Both the position numbers and the translations under genes were made by a program. The notes under the pieces are model-generated. The model searched no databases, was not told where the DNA came from, and saw nothing but the letters and a program-made list of their open reading frames with translations. Shown piece by piece: positions 8,021 through 15,833 of a DNA stretch of 33,508 nt. The DNA comes from Syntrophaceae bacterium UBA2192 (GTDB taxonomy: Bacteria > Desulfobacterota > Syntrophia > Syntrophales > UBA2192), in the NCBI GenBank assembly GCA_002327315.1, contig DCVI01000122.1:12713-46220 (forward strand), read 5' to 3'. Every line of letters starts with the position of its first letter. The stretch's first letter is position 1.

Positions 8021-8088
8021 GCTGAAATCGACTTTTTCAGTGATCATGCAATGTATTCAATAAGTTGCGAATAAATTCAAGGCAGATT

Positions 8089-10077
8089 TTACCCCTTCCC
8101 ACGGCGGGAACCATGGCTTCCCACTTCCCCTTCGGGGGCTTTCTTGACCGTGATGAGCGAATCGCCCACATCGACCTGGTCACCGGGGTTTTTCAGAATC
8201 TCCATGATTTTCCCGTTGATGCCCGACACGACGTTGCTGAGCATCTTCATCGCCTCGAGCACGATCAGCACATGGCCGGCCGACACCTCGTCCCCCTCCG
8301 AGACGGGCACCTCGTTGACGGTGCCCTTGATGGGCGAGCGGATGTCGCCGTCTTTGGCCAGGGCTTCTATTTCCTTGGCTGTCAGGGTCACCTTCCGGGC
8401 CACCTTCTCGCCTACCTGTTCAAGCTCCGTCAGGATCGGCTCGGGATGATGGTCGATGACAAGGTAGGTCACCGCATCGCCGCTCGAGGTCTTGCGCTGG
8501 GGCCCGATGACGATGGAGTGAAGCTTTCCGTAGGCATCGGGGAACTCGAAGGTGTCGCCCAGGTCGAAGCCGCCCTTCTTGAACCAGACCTTGGGCGGCA
8601 GGACCCAGACCTTGCCGTATTTTTCCTCGAACTTGAAGAAGCTCACGGCGTCGTTGGGGTGCTGGAGGTAAAGGACCAGTTCCTCTTCCGAGACCTTGCG
8701 TTCGAGCCTCTTCTCCAGGACGCGTTTCTCGATGTCGAGATCCACGTCTTCGATTTTCTGATACCCGTAATCGCGCTCGATCACCTTTTTCCAGTCGCTC
8801 CCCAGAACCGCCTCATAGATCCAATCGGCCGGCTTATAGAAGGGAAGCTCGCCGTAGCGCCCGAGCAGGAGGTTTTTCAAATCGTCGGTGGCATCCTTGT
8901 ACCGGGCCCGTTTCAGGACGTTATTGACGGCCGTCGTCCAGAGGATCTGCGACCCTGGCGTCACGCTCCACCAGTTGCCCAGCTCGACCTGGACCTTCGG
9001 AAGCTCCTGTTGCAGGATCTCCGGCATGAGGTGGAGGAAGTTCCCCTTGACGGCCTGCTCGAAGCTGGAGCCGGTCGCCCCGCCGGGCAGCTTGTGGATC
9101 TGCACGGTGGGGTCGAAGCCCAGGAACTGGGATTCGAAGTCCTTGTAATATTCGCGCTCGGGACGCAGCTTGTTCGAGGTGTCGATAACGGACTGCTTGT
9201 CGATTCCGACGCAGGGATACCCATAATCCTCGAGGGTCTCGACGATCGTCAGCAGCGGCGGCGGACCATAGAATCCCGTGAAGGCGTGATCGCCCCCGTT
9301 GACGATCTTGGCGCCGTGGCGGACGGCCTCGACGGTGCGGCCGATGTCGTTTCCGTCGGTGTTGTGACCGTGGTAATGGAGGATCAGATCGGGGAATCGG
9401 TCCAGGATCGCTTTCACCAGGTCGCCGATCCGCTTCTGTGTTCCCAGCCCCCCGTGGTTCTTGATGCAGAGGATAATATCGGGTCCCGTTACATCCACGA
9501 TCTCCGTGACTTTCTTCACATAATAGGCATCGGTATGCTCCGGTCCCGTGGAGAAGCAGATGGACGGCTCCAGGATCCGGTTGGCCCTTTTCACTTCCTC
9601 GAAGACGGGAATCATGTTCGGAACATAGTTGAGAAAGTCGAAGACGCGGACCACATCGATCACTTCCGCGAAATGCTTCATCGTGAGCCGGATGACGTTA
9701 TCCGGGTAGGGGCGGTATCCGAAGAGGTTGATCCCCCGGGAGAGCGTCTGGAACAGCGTGTCGGGCATCATGGACTTCAGGACCCGGAGCTTTTCGAAGG
9801 GGTTGATCTGCTTGCGGAGCATGTCCACGTGGACGGAGGCCCCTCCCGATATTTCGATGGAGAAGTAGCCGCAGGCGTTTCTCTCTTCGGCGACCAGCAT
9901 CTGGGTGTGGGGCATGACCCGGTTTTTGAAGTCCGACTGGGAGAGGTCCCTCTCGGTGTTCGTCATGAAATAGCCCTTCGACCTTCGAACCTTGTCGAGG
10001 ACATATTTGACCCCGTGCTCTTTGAGCTCGCGGGGGGAAATTCGCATATCGTTTGCGTTCACGGTTTTTTTCGCCAT
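8089..10077 (-). CDS. Carboxyltransferase with C-terminal biotin carrier domain (pyruvate carboxylase subunit B-like)
   Basis: This 662-residue protein resembles the B subunit of two-part pyruvate carboxylase or the alpha subunit of oxaloacetate decarboxylase: a TIM-barrel carboxyltransferase, a PYC/OADA domain and a biotinyl domain at about residues 575-645 with EAMKM (biotin Lys611). Barrel ligands can be placed: Asp44 (ERDLSQS), Lys206 (CIKNHGG), His234/His236 (LHYHGH), then PGGATGSSFEQA and VTPGSQ. Several conserved positions differ from classical enzymes: RDAHQS is RDLSQS, KDM is KNH, VTPSSK is VTPGSQ. The partner biotin carboxylase lies just upstream. Pyruvate is the best guess for the acceptor, but the substitutions leave the substrate open. 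The AGGAAG directly precedes the ATG. Confidence 0.85.
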   Translation of the reverse strand: MAKKTVNANDMRISPRELKEHGVKYVLDKVRRSKGYFMTNTERDLSQSDFKNRVMPHTQMLVAEERNACGYFSIEISGGASVHVDMLRKQINPFEKLRVLKSMMPDTLFQTLSRGINLFGYRPYPDNVIRLTMKHFAEVIDVVRVFDFLNYVPNMIPVFEEVKRANRILEPSICFSTGPEHTDAYYVKKVTEIVDVTGPDIILCIKNHGGLGTQKRIGDLVKAILDRFPDLILHYHGHNTDGNDIGRTVEAVRHGAKIVNGGDHAFTGFYGPPPLLTIVETLEDYGYPCVGIDKQSVIDTSNKLRPEREYYKDFESQFLGFDPTVQIHKLPGGATGSSFEQAVKGNFLHLMPEILQQELPKVQVELGNWWSVTPGSQILWTTAVNNVLKRARYKDATDDLKNLLLGRYGELPFYKPADWIYEAVLGSDWKKVIERDYGYQKIEDVDLDIEKRVLEKRLERKVSEEELVLYLQHPNDAVSFFKFEEKYGKVWVLPPKVWFKKGGFDLGDTFEFPDAYGKLHSIVIGPQRKTSSGDAVTYLVIDHHPEPILTELEQVGEKVARKVTLTAKEIEALAKDGDIRSPIKGTVNEVPVSEGDEVSAGHVLIVLEAMKMLSNVVSGINGKIMEILKNPGDQVDVGDSLITVKKAPEGEVGSHGSRRGKG

Positions 10078-10104
10078 CTTCCTGCTCTTTTATTTTTTTC
10101 CTGA

Positions 10105-10140
10105 ACCCTAACCCCTAGACCCTGGTCCCTGCACCCTGTC
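10105..10140. repeat. Degenerate heptamer repeat with CCCT core (locus C)
   Basis: CCCT occurs at 10106, 10113, 10120, 10127 and 10134: five units at exact 7-base spacing with the other three bases free. The array fills most of the 65-base spacer between the biotin carboxylase (stop at 10143) and the carboxyltransferase (start at 10077). Only one orientation is present. The core differs from the GCC/GGC loci, although the period is the same. Confidence 0.85.
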
Positions 10141-10142
10141 TT

Positions 10143-11612
10143 TTAATAGGCATAGGGGTTGATTTTCTTCACGTGGATCTCCGCCATGAGCTTCGCAAGC
10201 TTTGCCACCTCGCGCTCCGTTTCGGGGTATCCGAAGATTTCCGGGTGCGTCTCGATGTAGCTCGTGTCGAACCGGCCCGCCCGGAAATCCGGCTCGTCGC
10301 AAATGCTCAGGTAGAAGGGGATCGTCGTTTTCGGCCCCACGATATTGAAGCCCAGCAGGGCCCGCTTCAGCCGGTCGATCGTCTCGTTCCAGTCGTAGCC
10401 GCGGCAGGTGAGTTTCACCATGAGAGAGTCGTATTCCGTGGGGATCTTGTAACCCTGGTAGACAAGCCCGTCGAGGCGGATGCCCGGTCCGCCGGGGGAG
10501 TGATAGACCTCCACGGTCTTGCCGCCCTCGGGCATGAAGTTGTTCTTCGGGTCCTCGGCGTTGATCCGGACCTGGACGGCCTTGCCCATCATGTGGACGC
10601 GCTCGGCGGGGATGTCGATCTTCTGGCCCTGGGCGATCTGGATCTGCTGGCGGACGATGTCCACACCGGTGAGTTCCTCCGTCACGGTGTGCTCAACCTG
10701 GAGCCGCGTATTGACCTCCATGAACCAGAAGTCATTCGTCTTGGAGTCCACAAGGAACTCGACCGTCCCGGCATTGACGTAGTTCGAGCCCTTCGCCGCG
10801 GCGATGGCCGCCTGGTACATTCTCTCGAGGACGTCATGCGGAAGATCCGCCGGAGCGATTTCGAGGAGCTTCTGGTGGCGGCGCTGGATCGAGCAGTCCC
10901 GGGTGCCCAGATGGATGACATTGCCGTGCTCGTCGGCAAGGATCTGGACCTCTACATGCCGCGGCGCCTCGATGCACTTCTCCACGTAGATGCTGTCGTT
11001 GTTGAAGGCGGACTTCGCCTCGGTCCGGGCGATGGGAAGCTGCATGAGCAGATCCGCGTCATTCTCCACCCTCCGGATCCCGCGGCCGCCTCCCCCGTGG
11101 GAGGCCTTCAGCATGATGGGGTAACCCGCCTTTTTTCCGAAATCGACGGCCTGCCGGATGCCGGCTTCGCCGGGTTGCAGCGTTCCTGTCCCCGGGACGA
11201 AGGGGATTTTCGTCTTCTCCATGATCTGCCGGGCCACAACCTTGTTGCCCAGATCGCGGATCACCTCGGGCGGGGGACCGATAAACGCGATGCCCGCCTT
11301 TTCGCAGGCTGCGGAGAAATCGGGATTTTCCGCGAGGAAGCCGTAGCCCGGGTGTATGGCGTCGGCGCCGCTCTTCTTGGCCGCCCAGATGTGCTTCTCG
11401 ATGTCCAGGTAGTCCCTCCGGGGCCCGTTGCCGATGAGAATGGCCTCGTCGGCCAGCCGGATGAAATAGGCCTCGCTATCGGGTTTCTCATAAACAGCCA
11501 CGGACTTGAGACCCATTTCCATGGCGGTGCGGATGATCCGCAATGCAATCTCCCCCCGGTTTGCGATGAGGATTTTGCTGATCCGTCTCTCCTTCGTTTT
11601 TCTCGCTGCCAT
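10143..11612 (-). CDS. Biotin carboxylase (pyruvate carboxylase subunit A / AccC-like)
   Basis: Biotin carboxylase uses ATP and bicarbonate to carboxylate biotin on its carrier protein. The 489-residue protein has the three expected parts: N-terminal domain starting KILIANRGEIALRIIRT (about residues 14-30), ATP-grasp domain with the glycine-rich loop HGGGGRGIRR near residue 170, and a catalytic C-terminal part with MEVNTRLQVEHTVTE near 290-304. The EKCIEAPRHVEVQ and GTRDCSIQRRHQK blocks are intact. It is a little longer than E. coli AccC (449), with extra C-terminal sequence as in PycA-type subunits. Because the next gene encodes a carboxyltransferase with its own biotin domain, a two-subunit pyruvate-carboxylase-like enzyme is more likely than acetyl-CoA carboxylase. 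The ATG at 11612 follows AAGGG. Confidence 0.93.
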   Translation of the reverse strand: MAARKTKERRISKILIANRGEIALRIIRTAMEMGLKSVAVYEKPDSEAYFIRLADEAILIGNGPRRDYLDIEKHIWAAKKSGADAIHPGYGFLAENPDFSAACEKAGIAFIGPPPEVIRDLGNKVVARQIMEKTKIPFVPGTGTLQPGEAGIRQAVDFGKKAGYPIMLKASHGGGGRGIRRVENDADLLMQLPIARTEAKSAFNNDSIYVEKCIEAPRHVEVQILADEHGNVIHLGTRDCSIQRRHQKLLEIAPADLPHDVLERMYQAAIAAAKGSNYVNAGTVEFLVDSKTNDFWFMEVNTRLQVEHTVTEELTGVDIVRQQIQIAQGQKIDIPAERVHMMGKAVQVRINAEDPKNNFMPEGGKTVEVYHSPGGPGIRLDGLVYQGYKIPTEYDSLMVKLTCRGYDWNETIDRLKRALLGFNIVGPKTTIPFYLSICDEPDFRAGRFDTSYIETHPEIFGYPETEREVAKLAKLMAEIHVKKINPYAY

Positions 11613-11683
11613 GGGAACCCTTTTTCACGCCGTATCAGCCTGTTTCAGGCTTGTGACATGTTCCATTTTTTTGTGAAAGTTTG

Positions 11684-11712
11684 CTTATACGGTCAACCCA
11701 GAAACCTGTCAA
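11684..11712 (-). promoter_or_regulatory. Strong sigma-70 promoter for the biotin carboxylase operon
   Basis: On the minus strand TTGACA (11712-11707) and TATAAG (11689-11684) are separated by exactly 17 bases, close to consensus. The predicted leader is about 65 bases and holds AGCCTG-TTT-CAGGCT (11637-11651), a perfect 6-base-pair hairpin without a T-run. Confidence 0.75.
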
Positions 11713-11742
11713 GGGCTTTGTTTCCGGAAATCCAAAATTGTC

Positions 11743-11771
11743 TTGACTTTAAAAGTTCCTTTGGGCTAAAC
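11743..11771 (+). promoter_or_regulatory. Candidate promoter for the EF-G paralogue
   Basis: TTGACT (11743-11748) is followed after 17 bases by CTAAAC (11766-11771). The -35 is good and the -10 weak. It faces away from the biotin carboxylase promoter, whose -35 ends 30 bases to the left, so the two operons diverge from a 203-base spacer (11613-11815). Confidence 0.5.
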
Positions 11772-11815
11772 GGTGCGGATATTAATTGATACGCACAGCT
11801 CGGAAAGGAGCATCT

Positions 11816-13903
11816 ATGGCAAAGCATGATTCGAAGTCCATCAGGAACATCGCGATCGTCGGACACGGCGGCACCGGGAAGACGTCGATCGCCGAATCCA
11901 TGCTCTTTGTCTCCGGGAAGACGGACCGCCTGGGCCGCCCGGATGACGGGACGTCCATCATGGACTGGGAGCCCGAGGAGCAGAAGCGACGCATCTCCAT
12001 CAGCGCCGCCGCGGCCTTTGTCGAGTGGGACAAGCACCGGATCAACATCCTCGACACCCCGGGCGATGCCAATTTTGCCATGGACACCAAGAGCTGCCTC
12101 CGTGTCGCCGACGGGGCCGTCGTCGTCGTCGATGCCGTGGGCGGAGTGGAGTTCCAGACGGAAAAAGTCTGGGAGGCTTCCGACGAGTACACGCTTCCGC
12201 GCCTGATCTTCATCAACAAGATGGATCGCGAAAGGGCCAATTTCGAAAGCACCCTGAACAGCGTCAAAGAGAAACTGGGCAAGAAGGGGACCCCCCTGTT
12301 CATCCCCATCGGCGCCGAGGACAAGCTCAAGGGCATCATCGATCTCATGCAGATGAAGGCCCTCTTCTTCGACGACCCCAAGGGCAAGGTGAAGGCCGGC
12401 GACATCCCCGCGGAGCTGGCCAACGAGGCAAAGAAGTACCGCGAGGCCATGACCGAAGACATCGCCGAGTGCGACGAAGCCCTCATGGACAAATACCTCG
12501 AGAGCGGCGAGCTCACCCCGGAGGAACTCAAGGCGGGGCTCCGCAAGGGCGTCGTCAGCGGAGCCCTGTTCCCCGTCGCCTGCGGCGTGGCCAACCGCAA
12601 TATCGGCATTGCCCCTCTCATGGACCTCATCGCGGCCGCCATGCCCTCGCCGCTGGATCGCGTGGAAGCCAGGGGAAAGAACCCCTCGACGGGCGCCGAC
12701 GAGAAGCGAAACCCCGACGAAAAGGCCCCCTTCTCCGCCTACGTCTTCAAGACCATCTCGGATCCCTTTGCGGGCCGCCTGACTCTCTTCAGGGTATACT
12801 CCGGCACGGCCAGCTCCGACGGCACCTTCTTCAATCCCACCCGCAAGACGACGGAGCGCTTCGGCAACATCTTCTATCTCGACGGGAAAAGCCAGAAACC
12901 CGCCGAATCGGTCGTCCCCGGAGATATTGCCGCCGTGGCAAAGCTGAAGGAAACCTTCACGGGCGACACGATGACGGAAGAGAAGAACCCCATCCAGTAC
13001 GAGAAGGTCCAACCGATCCCCGCCATCATCTCCTTCGCCGTCCAGCCCAAGTCCAAGGGCGACGAGGAGAAGATCATGTCGGGGCTCAACCGCCTCGTCG
13101 AGGAGGATCCCACGCTCAATTACCGTCGCGACGAGCAGACCCGCGAGATCATCCTCTCGGGCATGGGCCAGGTCCACATCGAGATCGCCGTCGAAAAGAT
13201 GAAGCGCAAGTTCGGCGTCGAGGTGACGCTGACGACGCCCAAGGTTCCCTACAAGGAGACTCTCAAAGGCAAGACGACCGTCCAGGGCCGATACAAGAAG
13301 CAGTCGGGCGGACGCGGCCAGTTCGGCGACACGTGGCTCGAGATCGAGCCCCTGCCCAGGGGCGGCGGGTTCGAGTTCGCCGACAAGATCGTCGGCGGCG
13401 CGATCCCCCGAAATTACATCCCCGCCGTCGAGAAGGGAATTGTCGAGGCCATGCTGGAAGGCGTACTCGCAGGCTACCCGGTCGTGGACGTGAAGGTCTC
13501 TCTCTTCGACGGATCCTTTCACACGGTCGATTCCTCGGAAATGGCCTTCAAGATCGCCGGCTCCATGGGATTCAAGAAGGGCGTCGAGCAGTGCAACCCG
13601 ACGCTTCTGGAGCCCATCGTCAACATCGACATCGAGATCCCGGATGAATACATGGGCGATGTCATCGGGGACCTCAACAGCCGGCGCGGACGCGTCATCG
13701 GCATGGAGCCCAGGGGCCACAACCAGATCATCAAGGGGCAGGTGCCGCTGGCCGAAATCCTGAGATACGCCCCGGATCTGCGCTCGATCACGAGCGGCCG
13801 CGGGACCTTCACCTACACGCATTCCCACTACGAGGAAGTGCCGCCCATGATCGCCGAGAAGGTCATCGCCGCCGCACGGAGAGAAAAGGAAGAGAAGGGT
13901 TGA
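11816..13903 (+). CDS. EF-G-like translational GTPase (EF-G paralogue)
   Basis: This 695-residue protein has the full EF-G layout: G domain, domain II, domain III, domain IV (KQSGGRGQFGDTWLEIEPL) and a C-terminal domain V ending with GRGTFTYTHSHYEEVP. It belongs to the EF-G-like (FusA2-type) group and not to canonical FusA: the P-loop is GHGGTGKT (residues 16-23), the G2 region is RRISIS with Ser61 in place of the RGITI threonine, and switch II is DTPGDANF with Asp84 where canonical EF-G has the catalytic histidine. NKMD (134-137) is intact. GTP hydrolysis is expected to be slow or differently triggered. The ATG at 11816 is chosen over one 30 bases upstream because AAGGAG is well placed. It overlaps the next gene. 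Confidence 0.93.
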   Translation: MAKHDSKSIRNIAIVGHGGTGKTSIAESMLFVSGKTDRLGRPDDGTSIMDWEPEEQKRRISISAAAAFVEWDKHRINILDTPGDANFAMDTKSCLRVADGAVVVVDAVGGVEFQTEKVWEASDEYTLPRLIFINKMDRERANFESTLNSVKEKLGKKGTPLFIPIGAEDKLKGIIDLMQMKALFFDDPKGKVKAGDIPAELANEAKKYREAMTEDIAECDEALMDKYLESGELTPEELKAGLRKGVVSGALFPVACGVANRNIGIAPLMDLIAAAMPSPLDRVEARGKNPSTGADEKRNPDEKAPFSAYVFKTISDPFAGRLTLFRVYSGTASSDGTFFNPTRKTTERFGNIFYLDGKSQKPAESVVPGDIAAVAKLKETFTGDTMTEEKNPIQYEKVQPIPAIISFAVQPKSKGDEEKIMSGLNRLVEEDPTLNYRRDEQTREIILSGMGQVHIEIAVEKMKRKFGVEVTLTTPKVPYKETLKGKTTVQGRYKKQSGGRGQFGDTWLEIEPLPRGGGFEFADKIVGGAIPRNYIPAVEKGIVEAMLEGVLAGYPVVDVKVSLFDGSFHTVDSSEMAFKIAGSMGFKKGVEQCNPTLLEPIVNIDIEIPDEYMGDVIGDLNSRRGRVIGMEPRGHNQIIKGQVPLAEILRYAPDLRSITSGRGTFTYTHSHYEEVPPMIAEKVIAAARREKEEKG

Positions 13904-14388
13904 TCAAGGCAGGAGTCCTCACACTCAGCGACAAGGGTTCCCGCGGGGAGCGCGTAGACCTGAGCGGCCCGGAAGTGATCCGGATGCTGAAGGAGATCGG
14001 GATCGAAACCGATCGCTGCGAGATCATCCCCGACGAGACGGAGATCATCGCCCGGAAGCTCATCGAGTTTGTCGATACGCGCAAGCTGGATCTCGTCGTC
14101 ACCACGGGCGGCACCGGCGTGAGTCCCCGGGACGTGACGCCGGAGGCCACCCTGCAGGTCATCGACCGGGAGCTCCCCGGCATGGCCGAGGCCATGCGCC
14201 GCGAGAGCATGCTGAAGACGCCTCACGCCATGATCTCCCGCGCCGTTGCCGGCATCCGCAAGGCGACCCTCATCGTCAACCTGCCCGGCAGCCCGAAGGG
14301 CGTCCGGGAAAACCTCGCCGTGATCCTGCCTGCCCTGAAGCACGCAATCGAGAAAATCAAGGGCGATCCCGCAGATTGTGGAAGTTAG
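13900..14388 (+). CDS. MoaB/MogA-type molybdopterin-binding protein (TTG start)
   Basis: MogA/MoaB proteins adenylylate molybdopterin during molybdenum or tungsten cofactor synthesis. The 162-residue product is of MogA/MoaB length and shows AGVLTLSDKGSRGERVDLSG at the N-terminus, the signature TTGGTGVSPRDVTPEAT near residues 67-83 and LPGSPKGVRENL near 128-139. It begins with a TTG at 13900-13902 that overlaps the TGA stop of the EF-G paralogue (13901-13903), so it is probably translated by coupling; AGGAAGAG lies upstream in the EF-G tail. Its last codons GGA-AGT-TAG are the first unit of an 8-base tandem repeat that continues beyond the gene. No other cofactor genes are nearby. MogA and MoaB cannot be separated with confidence. 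Confidence 0.9.
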   Translation: MIKAGVLTLSDKGSRGERVDLSGPEVIRMLKEIGIETDRCEIIPDETEIIARKLIEFVDTRKLDLVVTTGGTGVSPRDVTPEATLQVIDRELPGMAEAMRRESMLKTPHAMISRAVAGIRKATLIVNLPGSPKGVRENLAVILPALKHAIEKIKGDPADCGS

Positions 14389-14475
14389 GAAGATAGGAAG
14401 TTAGGAAGTTAGGAAGCGCGGAAAAGGATTCTTGAGCTTTTCCGATCTTCTGCTCTTCCTCACTTCCTCGCTTCG
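14380..14475. repeat. Facing arrays of octamer repeats overlapping the moaB stop (locus D)
   Basis: GGAAG (GGAAA in the last unit) starts at 14380, 14388, 14396, 14404, 14412 and 14420, exactly every 8 bases. The opposite orientation follows as CTTCC-like units at 14439, 14447, 14455, 14463 and 14471, again every 8 bases. The first unit is part of the moaB reading frame and contains its TAG stop. The facing arms fold into a long imperfect hairpin between the convergent moaB and Mut7-C genes. Confidence 0.88.
14419..14444. terminator. Hairpin between convergent genes, core of locus D
   Basis: The innermost part of the repeat pair is CGGAAAAG - 10-base loop - CTTTTCCG, a perfect 8-base-pair stem. 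The outer octamer units extend it imperfectly. It sits between the ends of two convergent genes, so a two-way transcription stop is likely, although neither side has a long T-run. Confidence 0.45.
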
Positions 14476-14492
14476 TGATCAGTTCCTCCCCG

Positions 14493-14966
14493 TTATACAT
14501 GACCCTTCACAGGATTCAATACCCTTCGCAGTGCTGAAAGAGCGCGCTCGCGGTGGGTGCCGGGCCAGAAGACGCCGCCGCAGCCCGGGCACACCCGGAA
14601 GTCTCTTTGAGTCCTGAAGACGTATTCGGGAACGAGTGACCGCACTTCTTCCGGTTTGGCTGCCTTCAGAGATTCATTGCAGCGAAGGCACAGGGTGAAT
14701 AGATTTTCCGGTTCAGGCTTGAGGTCCAACTTTCCCAGGATCTCGACGAGCTGGCGCTCGACCCGGTCGTTTTCCACAAAAAGCACGAGCCCGGGGTGTT
14801 GTCTGGCAAGAACATCCTTGCGCCTCGTCAGGACTGCCCTCCCCTCCTTTTCCGCTTTGCGCAGAAACGCCCTGTCCGCCTCCCCGCGCCAGTAGACCGT
14901 GTCATAGCCGAGGATCCTCAGCCACGTGGACAGGCGCCCCAGGGAGCTGTCGGCGAGGAATTTCAT
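14493..14966 (-). CDS. Mut7-C RNase domain protein with zinc ribbon
   Basis: This protein of about 157 residues matches the Mut7-C family, a PIN-like predicted RNase domain joined to a zinc ribbon. The N-terminus MKFLADSSLGRLSTWLRILG carries the conserved early aspartate; ERQLVEILGKLDL follows in mid-protein, and two CxxC knuckles, CLRC and CPGC, form the C-terminal ribbon, which ends GGVFWPGTH. I start it at the ATG at 14966, not the one at 14981, because the inner ATG has GAAGGG at the right distance while the outer has no clear ribosome-binding site. It is the last gene of an operon with metallophosphoesterase, HIT and LapA-like genes. RNase activity is predicted from the family only; the substrate is unknown. 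Confidence 0.88.
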   Translation of the reverse strand: MKFLADSSLGRLSTWLRILGYDTVYWRGEADRAFLRKAEKEGRAVLTRRKDVLARQHPGLVLFVENDRVERQLVEILGKLDLKPEPENLFTLCLRCNESLKAAKPEEVRSLVPEYVFRTQRDFRVCPGCGGVFWPGTHRERALSALRRVLNPVKGHV

Positions 14967-15000
14967 CGTAGCCCTTCGCATGGGCGGAGAACGGAAAGTG

Positions 15001-15318
15001 CTAGATCAACCCGCCCGGCTGGGATGGCGGTGCAGGCTGCTGGCTGCTTCGCAACAAGGACAGGTTTTTCTGTTCGAGGTCGTCGATCTTGCGGTAGAGC
15101 TTGTTCATCCGGAGCGTCATTCTGAGCTTGTCGATCGCCCCCAGGAGCGCCGCCATGAAAAAACCGATCACGAAAAATACGAAGACGAACAAATAGATTG
15201 GAATGTCGTCGTAGGCGTAACCGAAGTATCGCAATTTGATGGGATCGCTGTTCTGAACGCCGAACGTGACAAAGAAAAAGGCGAAGCCGAGAATGACGAT
15301 CAAATAGATGAACCTCAT
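15001..15318 (-). CDS. LapA-domain (DUF1049) inner-membrane protein
   Basis: This small membrane protein of 105 residues has two hydrophobic segments at about residues 3-22 and 39-62, separated by a short loop (QNSDPIKLRYFGYAYDDIP) typical of LapA/DUF1049 proteins, then a cytoplasmic coiled-coil tail (about 63-92) and a Pro/Gln-rich end. E. coli LapA, with the TPR protein LapB, controls LPS synthesis through LpxC turnover; no lapB is next to this copy, so that role is not shown here. Its start ATG overlaps the HIT stop by four bases (ATGA), which indicates coupled translation. The family assignment is good and the function uncertain. Confidence 0.85.
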   Translation of the reverse strand: MRFIYLIVILGFAFFFVTFGVQNSDPIKLRYFGYAYDDIPIYLFVFVFFVIGFFMAALLGAIDKLRMTLRMNKLYRKIDDLEQKNLSLLRSSQQPAPPSQPGGLI

Positions 15319-15806
15319 GGTCTGACCCCCTCCTCATATTTCCGGAAATGCGGCAGGAGCGCCTCTTTTGTCTTCATGAGGTCTTCGGAGACGACCCTCA
15401 CTTCCCCGAAGACGGACAGGGCATTCGTGTCCCCGACCCAGCGCGGGACGATGTGCATGTGAAGGTGGTCCTCCACGCCGGCGCCGGCGGCCCGCCCGAG
15501 ATTCATCCCGAGGTTGAATCCCTGGGGGTTCATGGCCTCCTTGAGCACCTTCACGCACCGGGCCGTCAAATCGAACATCTCGCAGTGCTCCTCGAGACGG
15601 AGCTCCTCGATGTTGTGGACGTGCCGGTGCGGCGCGACCATGAGGTGGCCCGTGATGTACGGATAGCGATTCATAATGATAAAGGCGTGTCTTCCGTCAT
15701 GGAGCACAAACCCGTTGTCCCGTATGGAATCCTTGCAGAAAATACACCCGTCCACCTTCTCCCCCCTGATGTATTCCATTCGCCATGGCGCATAAAGGCT
15801 CTTCAT
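15315..15806 (-). CDS. HIT-family nucleotide hydrolase or phosphorylase
   Basis: HIT proteins act on nucleoside phosphates such as Ap4A, Ap3A or AMP-NH2. The 163-residue product shows an early CIFC pair near residues 21-24, NRYPYITGHLMVAPHRHV near 46-63, and the active-site triad HLHMHIVPRW, in which the middle histidine of HMH attacks the alpha phosphate. The start APWRMEYIRG and overall length resemble the bacterial diadenosine-tetraphosphate phosphorylase group. It follows a metallophosphoesterase by about 30 bases and overlaps the LapA-like gene by ATGA. A GAGG precedes the ATG. The exact substrate cannot be read from sequence. Confidence 0.93.
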   Translation of the reverse strand: MKSLYAPWRMEYIRGEKVDGCIFCKDSIRDNGFVLHDGRHAFIIMNRYPYITGHLMVAPHRHVHNIEELRLEEHCEMFDLTARCVKVLKEAMNPQGFNLGMNLGRAAGAGVEDHLHMHIVPRWVGDTNALSVFGEVRVVSEDLMKTKEALLPHFRKYEEGVRP

Positions 15807-15833
15807 GCAATCCTCAAAACAGGCATTTCCCGA

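Noticed and set aside
8065..11789. Long plus-strand open frames (679 and 538 codons) opposite the carboxylase genes
   Set aside because: Both mirror well-supported genes on the minus strand and show no family features.
11693..13828. 711-codon minus-strand open frame opposite the EF-G paralogue
   Set aside because: Antisense to a gene with intact GTPase motifs; it would also cross the divergent promoters.
15001..15318. Calling the DUF1049 protein a true LapA of LPS control
   Set aside because: The domain and topology fit, but no lapB or other LPS gene is adjacent, so only the family name is kept.
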